The notes below the pieces were generated by a model that worked only from the letters and a program-made list of their open reading frames with translations, ran no database searches and was not told where the DNA came from. From Marinobacter salexigens (GTDB lineage: Bacteria; Pseudomonadota; Gammaproteobacteria; Pseudomonadales; Oleiphilaceae), in the NCBI RefSeq assembly GCF_002806945.1, contig NZ_NIHC01000005.1, forward strand, positions 186,001-250,000: a stretch of DNA of 64,000 bases, in the 5' to 3' direction. A program made the translations under genes and the position numbers. Positions 24,671 through 33,957 of this stretch are shown here, piece after piece (position 1 is the first letter of the stretch; each line of letters starts with the position of its first letter).

Positions 24671-25654
24671 ATGTCCCATCCCAGCAAGCCTGTTGTAACT
24701 GTCCTCACCGCCCCCGGAGATCAGGAGCCACCGGGAATGGATTCTCTTCGGGCGCGCGCCGAGGTGCGCTTTGCCAGCGATGAGACAACTCTGCGAAGTA
24801 CCTTGCCGGGTACCGATGTGATGATGGTGACTGATTTTCGTACCGAGGCTCTTGAGGCTGCTTGGGGCTGTGCAGACAAACTGAGATGGATACATGCCAC
24901 CAGTGCTGGAGTGGATGCCCTGATGTTCCCCGCTCTCACCGACAGCAGCGTTGTAGTCACCAACGCAAAAGGCATATTCGATCGAACCATCGCAGAGTAT
25001 GTGCTTTGTACAATTCTGATGTTTGCCAAGGACTTCCCGGGGTCGATACGACTTCAGATGAAACACCAGTGGAAACATAGAGATACAGAAAGAGCCACGG
25101 GCAAGCAGGTTCTTGTAGTCGGCGCAGGCTCTATCGGCCGGCAGATTGGTCGACTGGTTGCAGCCGCCGGCATGAAGCCCCATGGCATTGCCAGGACAGC
25201 TCGCAAGAGTGATCCGGACTTTGTCGCTGTGCATGGCAATGACGATCTATACCAGCAACTGGGACATGCCGATTACGTGGTTATTGCGGCACCTCTTACA
25301 CCGCAAACGGAGGGCCTGTTTGATGAGAAGGCATTCAAGGCAATGAAAAGCACCGCTCGCCTTATCAACGTTGGCCGTGGCCCGATTGTCAAAACAGGCG
25401 ATCTCATTGCTGCGCTGGAGAGCGGTGAAATAGCAGGAGCTGGGCTTGATGTATTTGAGGAAGAACCCTTGCCGGAAGGCCACCCGCTTTGGGATATGGA
25501 AAATGTCATCATGACGGCACACATGGCCGGCGACTTTGTCGGCTGGCATCGTGCGCTTACCGATCAGTTTCTGGAGAATTTTGACCGTTGGCACGGTGGT
25601 GAAGAGTTGTTCAACATGGTGGACAAGGAGTTGGGGTACGCTGGGAGTAAGTAG
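24671..25654 (+). CDS. D-2-hydroxyacid dehydrogenase
   Basis: A 327-residue NAD-dependent 2-hydroxyacid dehydrogenase. NAD binding is in VVGAGSIGRQIG, and the catalytic residues are Arg in NVGRG, Glu in FEEEPLPEGHPLW and His in TAHMAGDF. It belongs to the glyoxylate/hydroxypyruvate-type group and reduces 2-keto acids to D-2-hydroxy acids; the substrate is not determined. The gene begins 4 bases after GGAGG. A large palindromic repeat (25677-25779) follows and separates it from the convergent regulator gene. Confidence 0.9.
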   Translation: MSHPSKPVVTVLTAPGDQEPPGMDSLRARAEVRFASDETTLRSTLPGTDVMMVTDFRTEALEAAWGCADKLRWIHATSAGVDALMFPALTDSSVVVTNAKGIFDRTIAEYVLCTILMFAKDFPGSIRLQMKHQWKHRDTERATGKQVLVVGAGSIGRQIGRLVAAAGMKPHGIARTARKSDPDFVAVHGNDDLYQQLGHADYVVIAAPLTPQTEGLFDEKAFKAMKSTARLINVGRGPIVKTGDLIAALESGEIAGAGLDVFEEEPLPEGHPLWDMENVIMTAHMAGDFVGWHRALTDQFLENFDRWHGGEELFNMVDKELGYAGSK

Positions 25655-25676
25655 CCGGGTTCCCGCAAATGCCGGA

Positions 25677-25779
25677 CGGGCAGGGGAGGTGTTCCCAAAA
25701 CCGTGCGGAGCCATGGATGGCGGAGCCGAGCGTACAGGGATGTATTCACAGCGTGTTTTGGGAACACCTCCCCTGCCCG
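25677..25779 (-). repeat. Palindromic element copy 2 (conserved loop, private stem)
   Basis: Two perfectly complementary 25-base arms (25677-25701 and 25755-25779) flank a 53-base loop (25702-25754). Read on the minus strand the loop begins ACGCTGTGAATACA and includes GGCTCCGCCATCCATGG, and is 48/53 identical to the loop at 18167-18219. The five differences leave the loop length unchanged. The arms differ from those of copy 1 except for the innermost AAAC/GTTT, yet each pairs with its partner. It lies between the ends of two convergent genes, where it may serve as a bidirectional transcription barrier. Confidence 0.9.
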
Positions 25780-25799
25780 GCCTCCTGAATTACGGAACC

Positions 25800-26465
25800 T
25801 CAGCTACCAGACAAAGACTGATCCGAAGGATCTATCTCCATCTGCTGTATTGCAATCACCGCTTGGGTACGATTCCGAACTCCAAGCTTGCGGAACACCG
25901 CCGTGATATGCGCCTTGATGGTCGCCTCTGACACTTCCAGATCGTAGGCGATCTGCTTGTTCAGAAGGCCTTCTGCCAGCATACCCAGAACCCGGAATTG
26001 TTGCGGGGTCAGTGACGCCAGTTTTTCAGAGAAGTCGGTGGTGTCGGCATGCATGCGTTCAAGCTTGTCTGCTACACCTTCCGGCAGCCACACATCACCC
26101 TCTAGAACAGCTCGAATGGCCTCGGTAATGGTGGGCAGTGGCGCCGACTTTGGAATAAAGCCAGACGCCCCATAGTCAATCGAGCGCCGCATTACCTGCA
26201 ATTGCTCCGACCCTGACACAACCACCACGGGTAGCCCGGGGTATTGTCCACGCATGAACACCAGCCCCGAGAAACCGTGGGCACCCGGCATGTTCAGATC
26301 AAGCAGGACCAGATCTGCATCCGGGTGCGAATCTACCGACGCCTGGAGGGCCTTGATGCTATCCACTTCTACTGTTTCCGCATCAGGTACCGCCTGACTG
26401 ACCGCCTGTTTCAGGGCAGCCCGAAACAGCGGATGATCATCAGCGACGATAATTGTTTGTGTCAT
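25800..26465 (-). CDS. LuxR-family response regulator (CrbR/ErdR type)
   Basis: A 221-residue two-component regulator. The receiver domain has the acidic pocket (ADDHPLF), phosphoacceptor Asp in VLLDLNMPGAHG and Lys in IPKSAP. A LuxR helix-turn-helix follows (about residues 150-215, LLNKQIAYDLEVSEATIKAH). The sequence and place beside acs match CrbR/ErdR, which activates acetyl-CoA synthetase genes in Vibrio and Pseudomonas. No partner sensor kinase (CrbS) is in this window. The gene ends 40 bases before acs begins on the same strand. Confidence 0.88.
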   Translation of the reverse strand: MTQTIIVADDHPLFRAALKQAVSQAVPDAETVEVDSIKALQASVDSHPDADLVLLDLNMPGAHGFSGLVFMRGQYPGLPVVVVSGSEQLQVMRRSIDYGASGFIPKSAPLPTITEAIRAVLEGDVWLPEGVADKLERMHADTTDFSEKLASLTPQQFRVLGMLAEGLLNKQIAYDLEVSEATIKAHITAVFRKLGVRNRTQAVIAIQQMEIDPSDQSLSGS

Positions 26466-26505
26466 TAAACCGATTCCTCACAGGTTTACGGCCTGTTTTC
26501 AGACC

Positions 26506-28455
26506 TTATTTAAACTCACGATTGCTGATGAGATCATCCACCACGCTTGGATCTGCAAGTGTAGAGGTGTCTCCCAACTGGTCGTGCTCGTTAGCAGCAA
26601 TCTTACGCAGAATCCGGCGCATAATTTTGCCTGACCGCGTTTTAGGCATGCCCGGTGCCCACTGGATGACATCCGGGGAGGCTATGGGGCCGATTTCCTT
26701 GCGAACCCATTGTACCAGCTCTTTTTTGAGCTCATCTGAAGGCTCTTCACCCTGCATCAGAGTCACATAAACGTAGAGTCCCTGACCTTTAATGTCATGG
26801 GGGAAACCAACAACCGCAGCTTCTGCCACCTTGTCGTGAGCCACAAGAGCGCTCTCGACTTCGGCAGTGCCCAAGCGGTGCCCGGAAATGTTAAGCACAT
26901 CATCAACGCGCCCGGTAATCCAGTAATCTCCGTCTTCGTCCCTGCGTGCGCCATCTTCGGTAAAGTACATACCGGGGTAAGCGCTGAAATAGGTACGGAT
27001 AAAGCGCTCGTGATCACCATAGATCGTGCGCATCTGCCCTGGCCAGCTGTCCAGAATAACGAGGTTGCCGTCAGCTTTGCCTTCCAGCAGATTCCCTTCG
27101 TTATCCATCAGGCCCGGTTTGACACCGAAGAAAGGCACAGTCGCAGAACCGGGCTTCAAATCAACGGCTCCGGGCAGCGGCGCAATCAGAATGCCACCGG
27201 TTTCTGTCTGCCACCAGGTGTCTACAATCGGGCACTGCCCGTTGCCTATAACGCGATGGTACCACTCCCAAGCCTCCGGGTTTATGGGTTCGCCCACAGA
27301 ACCCAGCAACTTCAGGCTCTTGCGCGTTGTGCCTTCCATGCAGGCCTCACCTTCAGCCATCAGCGCCCGAATTGCCGTTGGTGCTGTGTACAGAATATTA
27401 ACCTGGTGCTTGTCTACAACCTGGCCCATGCGTGAACTGTCCGGGTAGTTGGGGACACCTTCAAACAGAAGCGATGTAGCACCATTGCACAGAGGCCCAT
27501 AAAGAATATAACTATGGCCTGTTACCCAGCCAAAGTCTGCTGTACACCAGTAAACATCACCATCTTTATAGTCAAACACATACTCATGGGTCATGGAGGC
27601 ATATACCAGATAACCACCGGTAGTATGCAAAACGCCCTTGGGTGCGCCAGTAGAACCTGAAGTGTAGAGCATGAACAAAGGATCTTCTGCATTCATCGGC
27701 TCTGGCGGACATTCGGCAGACGCGCTTTCCATCAAATCTTCATAACGCACATCCCGGTCGTCATTCCAGGGCAAGTCTTTGTTTCCTGTACGGCTGACAA
27801 CCACAACCTTCTCAACCGCCACACCTTCCCTGTCTTTCAGGGCAGCATCCACGTTCTTTTTCAATGGTACCTTGCGGCCACCGCGAAGCCCTTCATCCGC
27901 GGTCACAACGAAGCGTGACTTACCATTCACAATTCGGGCACCCAAAGCCTCGGGCGAGAAGCCGCCAAAAACAACCGAGTGGATGGCGCCAATCCGGGTA
28001 CACGCCAACATGGCTACGGCAGTTTCAACAATCATGGGCATGTAAATAGTGACAACATCACCTTTCTTTACACCCAGGCTTTTAAGCACATTAGCGAATT
28101 TACTGGTTTCTTCATGCAACTGGCGGTAACTGACATGACGGGACTCTGCTGGGTCGTCGCCTTCAAAAATGATGGCCGTCTGATCACCGCGGGTTTCAAG
28201 ATGACGGTCCAGGCAGTTTGCAGACGCATTCAACTCGCCATCTTCAAACCACTTGATAGACACATTTTTGGGGTCGAATGTGGTGTTTTTGACCTTCGTG
28301 TATGGTTTGATCCAGTCAATCCGTTTTCCGTGCTCTCCCCAGAAAGCATCTGGATCTGCAATAGACTGACGATACATCTCGTCATATTGTTCACGGTTTA
28401 TCAGGGCCCGTTTAGCCACTTCCGGGCTTACCGGATAAAGGTTTTTATCAGTCAT
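26506..28455 (-). CDS. acs: Acetyl-CoA synthetase
   Basis: A 649-residue AMP-forming acetate-CoA ligase. The P-loop [13 protein letters not shown] and the C-terminal GKIMRRILR are intact; Lys610 in RSGK is the residue controlled by reversible acetylation (Lys609 in Salmonella). It converts acetate to acetyl-CoA for the glyoxylate cycle. The ribosome site AGGGGAG precedes ATG 28455. The CrbR-like regulator gene follows 40 bases later, so the two may be co-transcribed with autoregulation. An 8-base-period repeat CTAACGT twice (28581-28595) lies 126 bases upstream. Confidence 0.96.
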   Translation of the reverse strand: MTDKNLYPVSPEVAKRALINREQYDEMYRQSIADPDAFWGEHGKRIDWIKPYTKVKNTTFDPKNVSIKWFEDGELNASANCLDRHLETRGDQTAIIFEGDDPAESRHVSYRQLHEETSKFANVLKSLGVKKGDVVTIYMPMIVETAVAMLACTRIGAIHSVVFGGFSPEALGARIVNGKSRFVVTADEGLRGGRKVPLKKNVDAALKDREGVAVEKVVVVSRTGNKDLPWNDDRDVRYEDLMESASAECPPEPMNAEDPLFMLYTSGSTGAPKGVLHTTGGYLVYASMTHEYVFDYKDGDVYWCTADFGWVTGHSYILYGPLCNGATSLLFEGVPNYPDSSRMGQVVDKHQVNILYTAPTAIRALMAEGEACMEGTTRKSLKLLGSVGEPINPEAWEWYHRVIGNGQCPIVDTWWQTETGGILIAPLPGAVDLKPGSATVPFFGVKPGLMDNEGNLLEGKADGNLVILDSWPGQMRTIYGDHERFIRTYFSAYPGMYFTEDGARRDEDGDYWITGRVDDVLNISGHRLGTAEVESALVAHDKVAEAAVVGFPHDIKGQGLYVYVTLMQGEEPSDELKKELVQWVRKEIGPIASPDVIQWAPGMPKTRSGKIMRRILRKIAANEHDQLGDTSTLADPSVVDDLISNREFK

Positions 28456-28705
28456 AGTGCTCCCCTTTGATCAGAGTTTGTTGTCATTGTCGATTTGGTC
28501 GATCCAGAGCAATCGGGCATGCAAGCCCTGTGGACACATAGCTGTAGTTCAACATGTGAACCATCACACAATGAATTAGACTAACGTCCTAACGTTCTTG
28601 GTCTTTTAGCTTAAAGCGTTCACTAACCTGCAAAAATCCAAGGGTAATTTCCAAACAGCGTGAGTTTCAAATAAAAAGCAGCCCCCTTAACGAACCCGGT
28701 AGAAA

Positions 28706-30217
28706 TCAGGCAACCTTCTTTCGATCCCGAGAGCCCCGCCGGCCTTGCGCCTTCTTCGCGCTGAGTGCGTACTTGTTAAGGCCTGCCAAATGAATCTTGC
28801 GCAAATACACCGCCCAGTCAATCAGCCTGGCATCTACTGGAAACAGCGCCTTATCCACCTCGCCCATGCGCGATGCCAAGGCCAGCAGATCATCATTGCG
28901 AAAGATGTAATCCGGAGCGGTATAAAAACCGAAAATTGCTGCCAGCGAACGCGTTGTATCAAGGTTTCGTAGCGCCTTGAAGTCCCGGCCTTGCCCCAGC
29001 AGTCCCATCAACCGGTGCGTAAGGCTGAGCGGTATGCGAACACCGCCCACAAAGGCATCGAACAGGACCCGATTCACTGCAATAAAGGGTTTGACGGGCC
29101 GGCGATAAAACAGGTTCCCGTATGCGGCGTAATTGGTTTTAGCTTCTGCCATGAGGTGGTCAATGAACTCACCCACAGACACCGGGTTGGAGCTGCCACT
29201 GCAGCACTGATAAATTCTGGGCTGTGGTGGCTCGCCTATGGCCTCAGCAGCGGCAAGAATAATGGCGTTGGCAACCAGGTCGACGGGAATAACATCCACA
29301 ATGCCAGAGCGCTTGCCAGGGAATATGGTTACTTTTTCCCGTGCGTAAGCAAGAATGATTGCGTCCGCCACTTTTACGCCTTCAATCCAGCCGGGGGACG
29401 GTTCTTCCAGCGCACTTTCAATAATGGATGGCCGCACAATGGTAATGGCTCGACCTTCCAGTGCCTTCATTAACAACTGCTCACCCAACCATTTGGTGAA
29501 GGTGTAGGTGTCACTCCAGCCGTAGCGGTTCGCTTCACGTATACCCAAGTCTACAAGTTTGCGCTCCAGCATTTTGCCGGTGTAGCGCGAGCGCACATCT
29601 GCAATGCTGTCGTTAAGCACCCGGATCAGCTCTTCAATTTCATAGTAGCCTGACGGGTTGCGAGGAATATCCTCACCTGCAGGCTTGATCACCGATTCGG
29701 TAACCTGGCCAGAGTTCATTCCATTTACATAACAGGTTGAAACCTGAACAACCGCAAGGGACGGATTCAGTCGCGCCAGTTCAGCAACATTTTGCAGGCA
29801 CAAGGTGTTGATAGATAACGCCTTGTCCAGCTCTTCCCGAAAGTTGACGCTGGCCGCGGAGTTAATAACAGCATCAATGCTGCCCGCCAGTTTTTGGAGA
29901 GCCTCAGGCTGCAGGCCAAAACCCGGCTGTGTTACTTCACCTGTGACACAGTGCAAGCGCTCGTTCAGAAAAGCCTCGAACGCTTCGCTGTTCTCCTGGC
30001 GTAAACGATCAAACACAGACGAGGTGGAAATTTCACGGAGGAAGCGGCTACGGGCATCAGGACTCTGCTTATTGCCTCGTATCAGCAAATGTACACCACC
30101 AATGTCAGGCACTGCACGAATCAACTTTTCCAGCACGACCTTGCCCAGAAACCCTGTTGTGCCGGTAATCAGAACATGCTTGCCTCGCAGCTGCTCAAGT
30201 ACCTTGGACGAAGACAT
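28706..30217 (-). CDS. Alcohol-forming fatty acyl-CoA reductase
   Basis: A 503-residue enzyme that reduces acyl-CoA or acyl-ACP in two NADPH-dependent steps to fatty alcohol, the alcohol half of wax esters. It contains TGTTGFLGK (NAD binding, residues 18-26) and the catalytic Tyr238 and Lys242 in YTFTK. The sequence agrees closely with Marinobacter Maqu_2507 throughout (for example SALEEPSPGWIEGVKVADAI), from memory of that protein. ATG 30217 follows GGGAGG; a much longer upstream reading is rejected. No wax ester synthase is adjacent. It is the best taxonomic marker here. Confidence 0.9.
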   Translation of the reverse strand: MSSSKVLEQLRGKHVLITGTTGFLGKVVLEKLIRAVPDIGGVHLLIRGNKQSPDARSRFLREISTSSVFDRLRQENSEAFEAFLNERLHCVTGEVTQPGFGLQPEALQKLAGSIDAVINSAASVNFREELDKALSINTLCLQNVAELARLNPSLAVVQVSTCYVNGMNSGQVTESVIKPAGEDIPRNPSGYYEIEELIRVLNDSIADVRSRYTGKMLERKLVDLGIREANRYGWSDTYTFTKWLGEQLLMKALEGRAITIVRPSIIESALEEPSPGWIEGVKVADAIILAYAREKVTIFPGKRSGIVDVIPVDLVANAIILAAAEAIGEPPQPRIYQCCSGSSNPVSVGEFIDHLMAEAKTNYAAYGNLFYRRPVKPFIAVNRVLFDAFVGGVRIPLSLTHRLMGLLGQGRDFKALRNLDTTRSLAAIFGFYTAPDYIFRNDDLLALASRMGEVDKALFPVDARLIDWAVYLRKIHLAGLNKYALSAKKAQGRRGSRDRKKVA

Positions 30218-30440
30218 TTCAGCCTCCCTTGTTTGATTTGCGATGACCAAAACTCCTTTTTCATGGATGCCTGCGGTACCCGATCCTTGCACAACTTCTA
30301 TGGCAGTACGGTGACAAACCGCAAGGTTATCACCGAAACACACCTAACCGCGCCAGCACAAAACGCTACTCTACAAACTCTCGCAATGAAATGATGAAAT
30401 AACCGGCATGTTCGTTCGTTTACGCCCTGGCCCCGCTAAC

Positions 30441-31763
30441 TCAGGCCCCGCTGCCGTCCTCTTTTGCCAGCGATCGGAGCAACTGGTTCAAGGAAATACC
30501 GGAAGGCTGCTCCTTTAAAACCTTGACCAGGTTTTCCTGATCACCAAAACTGATACGGTCATAAAATGGCTCGGGAAGCACCGGCTGCGGCAGACTCCGC
30601 TCTTCTTCGCCGGGACTGTCGGATGGAGTGTCAGTCAGGGTAATTTCATCAGCCAGGTGTCTGAGATGTGTTGCCAGATGCTCACGCTGCTCCGAGCTCA
30701 GGTTTTCCCAGGCAATGGCACCCAGCCCAGTCTGAATAATTTCTATAGTGTCGTTGTCTGGCGTGCGCCCCAACAGGGCAAACAAGCGCATAAAAACGTC
30801 GTATCGCAGCATTGCACTTTCATCAGCGCCCCCGAGCACCGTTTCCAGTTCACCAACGGCTTGCAAACAGCGCTCTCGGGAAGTGGCTGAAGCATCTTGA
30901 ACGTCCGCCTTTCGTGCTGAAGCAGATTGGCGCTTCGAAACCGAGTGCCAGTAGGCGGCTATACCGGCTTTACGCACAGGCAGTTGCGCCAGGCGCACCT
31001 CAAGCATGTCTGCCAAAGTACTGAATTGGCGGCAGGACGGGTCAGACAGGGGTAGGAGTGCCACCGGCTGCTGATTCAATACTGATTGGCGCAGGGTCTC
31101 GTCGCGCCAGATTCCTCCCATATAATGCAGGGAAGACTGAAGGTGGCGTCGCGCGGCTGCATCGAGGCGCTGAAACACAGAGCGGGCCTGACTGGCGCCC
31201 TGGGCCATGTTGACCAGCACACTGGGTGTTCGCTTGTAGCCTCGGCGCTTCAACACTTTGATCAGTGAAAATGCATCAGTAAGTGATGCAGGGTCCGGCG
31301 TTACCACCACACACGCCAGCTCCGCTGCAGCAATCATATGCAAACCAGTCGGTTGCAGGCCGGCTGCGGTATCCGTTATGACATAGTCATAGCGCCTTTC
31401 CAGCATTGAGAGGGCCCGCAGAATGCGGAAACTGTCCTCGGGTGCCATGTCCATGCACTCCTGGACACCAGAAGCCCCTGGCAGGATATGCAAACCATAA
31501 TTTGCCTCCAGCAGAATGTCTTCCAGACGGCATTCACCGGTAACCACATTGGCCAGGGTACGCTCGGGGTATAGCCCCAACATGATACTGACATTGGCAA
31601 GATCGGTATCGCCGTCCAGTAGCAGTACGCGCTTCTCGTGGCGAGCCAGGGTAAGCGCCAGATTAAGAGCAACAGACGTTTTACCCACACCTCCTTTTCC
31701 GCCAGTTACAGCGATGGTTCTGGGTGGGTTCGCTTTGTGTATGGAAGATTCCTGAGCACTCAT
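30441..31763 (-). CDS. MinD/FlhG-like P-loop ATPase
   Basis: About 440 residues. The N-terminal half is a ParA/MinD/FlhG ATPase with a deviant Walker A (GGKGGVGKTS, near residues 22-31), Walker A' Asp in LLDGDTDLANV, and switch II DTAAGL. The C-terminal 150 residues are helical and not typical of FlhG. No flagellar gene is near, so it may position another surface structure or signal protein. ATG 31763 is used; a TTG three codons earlier (31772) has a weak site. It is divergent from the HDOD-histidine kinase gene. Confidence 0.78.
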   Translation of the reverse strand: MSAQESSIHKANPPRTIAVTGGKGGVGKTSVALNLALTLARHEKRVLLLDGDTDLANVSIMLGLYPERTLANVVTGECRLEDILLEANYGLHILPGASGVQECMDMAPEDSFRILRALSMLERRYDYVITDTAAGLQPTGLHMIAAAELACVVVTPDPASLTDAFSLIKVLKRRGYKRTPSVLVNMAQGASQARSVFQRLDAAARRHLQSSLHYMGGIWRDETLRQSVLNQQPVALLPLSDPSCRQFSTLADMLEVRLAQLPVRKAGIAAYWHSVSKRQSASARKADVQDASATSRERCLQAVGELETVLGGADESAMLRYDVFMRLFALLGRTPDNDTIEIIQTGLGAIAWENLSSEQREHLATHLRHLADEITLTDTPSDSPGEEERSLPQPVLPEPFYDRISFGDQENLVKVLKEQPSGISLNQLLRSLAKEDGSGA

Positions 31764-31892
31764 GGCAGGCAAGTTTACATCCTTGCAAAAACAACAAACG
31801 ACGCTTTAAACTGTAAAAATTGTACACACATCACGCTTCGATGAACACGAAGATCAAAAAAAGAACAGTAGTAGTTTAATCTTCCCGAGTTT

Positions 31893-31920
31893 TTGTCTAA
31901 GCTCCCACTCAACTTATAAT
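31893..31920 (+). promoter_or_regulatory. Sigma-70-type promoter of the HDOD-kinase unit
   Basis: TTGTCT (31893-31898) and a perfect TATAAT (31915-31920) are separated by 16 bases, 52 bases before ATG 31972. The -35 box matches 4 of 6. It would drive the HDOD-kinase and the overlapping REC-GGDEF-EAL gene. Confidence 0.55.
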
Positions 31921-31971
31921 AAAAATGAACACAGTTTCATGATCTGATCTTAGCGCGCGACAGGCAAGCCT

Positions 31972-33957
31972 ATGAATACAGTTCCCGACCTTCAGCTACC
32001 GAGCCTTCCGGAGGTCATTCTGCGCGCGCTGGAAGCTTGCCACCGAGATGACAGTTACCGTGCAATCAGCGAAATCGTGGCTTCAGACACTGCCTTGGTG
32101 GTTCGCATCCTGGCGCTCGCAAACTCTGCTCTTTACGGCCCCACACCCGGAATTCGCTCAATAGACCAGGCGTTGATGCGCCTGGGTACACGGCGTTTCA
32201 AGACACTGATACTGACTACAGCCCTGCGTCAGATCCTTTTTGATCTGGGCGGCGGTTCCTGGCAACAATTACGCGACTTCTGGCGGCTCGCGCTGACTAC
32301 CGCCCTTACGGCTCGGGCCCTGGCAACGCTGACCCGCTACCCGGAAGCCGATGAAGCCTTCATGTTGGGAATGCTCCACAATATCGGAGAACTTATCGCC
32401 ATTAAAACGGCGGACGTGGAAGCCCGGCAAGACTACATGGATCGACAATCAGAGATCGCGGCGGATCTGGTGACATCCTGGGGTTTAGGTCCCATGGCAG
32501 CAGACGCTATGCGATACCAACAGGCGCTGCCTTCGGAATTGCTGGATGCAGGCCATCTGGTCAAAGTAATCAGCCTGGCAGCCCGCCTCGCCTTGTCTGA
32601 CTCCGCAGGCATTGCAGCGGCCGGCACTATGTTCGGGCTCAACGAGGATTTGATCCGGGAAGTCAATCGACGCATCAACCAAGACGTATCCCAAGTGGCA
32701 GAGTCACTGGGAATTCCGCTGATCAACAGCTACAACGTCGAGCCGGGGGCGCAGCAACTCCGCCACACAGTATTGCAGCAAACCATCGCCCAGCAAGCCA
32801 TCAGCATTGTCGATCTTGCAGGCAACAGTGGTGCCATCCTTGCGGAAACGGTCAGTAGCCTGACTCTGATTACGGGGTTACCTGCTCTGTACTTTGGACA
32901 TAGCGACAATAGTCTTGTTCTGCTTTCTGGCACTGTCGGAGAGGGCCCGCCCCTGGCCATAAGCCCGCAAGCAGGCGGCAGCGCCTTGACCGAAGCTTTC
33001 ACCTCGCGAATGCCCGCCAGCCTTGATCTGCAGGCCCCTCAGGTGCTCGACCGGCAGCTTTTATCGCTATTAAGAACATCCACATTAGTGGCTGTGCCGG
33101 TGGTTACAGGTGATCGCTGCCCCGGCGTTTTCGTGCTGGGCGCTAATGGCGATATACCCGATACAACGTCTGAGCTGGTGCGCCTTTTTATTCAACAGCT
33201 TTCTGCTGTTCTTCAGGAAAAAGACGGCGCCCTGGAACCCAGAACAGACGAGGGGGCTTTGAGCAGCCAGATTGCCCTGGAAAGACTGCACAGGCAGATA
33301 CATGAGATCAGCAACCCCCTAACGATCATTCGACAGTACATTCATCAGCTCAGAAACCGGCTGAACGATCCCGGCGTACAGGAACAGCTGGAAGTGGTGC
33401 GGGAAGAGCTCGATCGCGCCGGCAACCTTCTGTTGCAAATCAATCACACCACGATTAACAGCACCAATGACGGAACAGCCGACCTCAATGCAGAAATACA
33501 AAACCTCGCCCTGGTGCTGGAAGACAGTCTTTTCAGCGGCGGAAATCTGCATTTGAACGTGCTGCTGTGCAAGACCCCCACATTTGTTAGTGTTGGTCCG
33601 CCTGCAATTCGCCAGATTTTGATCAATCTGATCAGAAACGCTGCTGAAAACCTATCAGTCAATGGAGGCACCGTTACAATCAAAACCTCAGCTCCAGTGT
33701 GGCAAGGACACCGTAACTGGGTCGAGGTAGCGGTGGCCGACACGGGAACAGGCATACCCGATGGTTTACAAAAAAGCTTGTTTACGCCGGGAAAAACCAC
33801 TAAAGGAGAGGGTCACAGCGGGTTGGGCCTGAGCATTGTGAAGCAACTTGTTGATGACATCGAGGGCATCATTTCTTTTCATACCGGGGCGGAAGGCACC
33901 ACTTTCCGGCTATTGCTACCCGCGACCAGCCACGAAACCGGCAAGACTGACCGATGA
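31972..33957 (+). CDS. HDOD-domain sensor histidine kinase
   Basis: A 661-residue protein with an unusual order of domains: HDOD (about residues 7-205, with LHNIG in place of an HD metal site), a GAF-like region (about 275-420), a phosphoacceptor HisKA box HEISNPL with His444, and an HATPase (N-box NLIRNAAENL, G-boxes VADTGTGIPDG and GLGLSIVKQLV). There is no membrane segment, so sensing is cytoplasmic. Its stop (TGA) overlaps the ATG of the next gene in ATGA. The pair would be a two-component system that controls cyclic di-GMP. The signal is unknown. Confidence 0.88.
   Translation: MNTVPDLQLPSLPEVILRALEACHRDDSYRAISEIVASDTALVVRILALANSALYGPTPGIRSIDQALMRLGTRRFKTLILTTALRQILFDLGGGSWQQLRDFWRLALTTALTARALATLTRYPEADEAFMLGMLHNIGELIAIKTADVEARQDYMDRQSEIAADLVTSWGLGPMAADAMRYQQALPSELLDAGHLVKVISLAARLALSDSAGIAAAGTMFGLNEDLIREVNRRINQDVSQVAESLGIPLINSYNVEPGAQQLRHTVLQQTIAQQAISIVDLAGNSGAILAETVSSLTLITGLPALYFGHSDNSLVLLSGTVGEGPPLAISPQAGGSALTEAFTSRMPASLDLQAPQVLDRQLLSLLRTSTLVAVPVVTGDRCPGVFVLGANGDIPDTTSELVRLFIQQLSAVLQEKDGALEPRTDEGALSSQIALERLHRQIHEISNPLTIIRQYIHQLRNRLNDPGVQEQLEVVREELDRAGNLLLQINHTTINSTNDGTADLNAEIQNLALVLEDSLFSGGNLHLNVLLCKTPTFVSVGPPAIRQILINLIRNAAENLSVNGGTVTIKTSAPVWQGHRNWVEVAVADTGTGIPDGLQKSLFTPGKTTKGEGHSGLGLSIVKQLVDDIEGIISFHTGAEGTTFRLLLPATSHETGKTDR

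Noticed and set aside
18157..25767. Open frames across both palindromic loops giving related peptides (KHAVDTSLYAWLRHPWLRT and KHAVNTSLYARLRHPWLRT)
   Set aside because: The similarity follows from the shared DNA loop. The frames have no ribosome sites, use rare starts and run into unrelated stems. Three of five loop differences are silent in this frame, which is too few to argue for coding.
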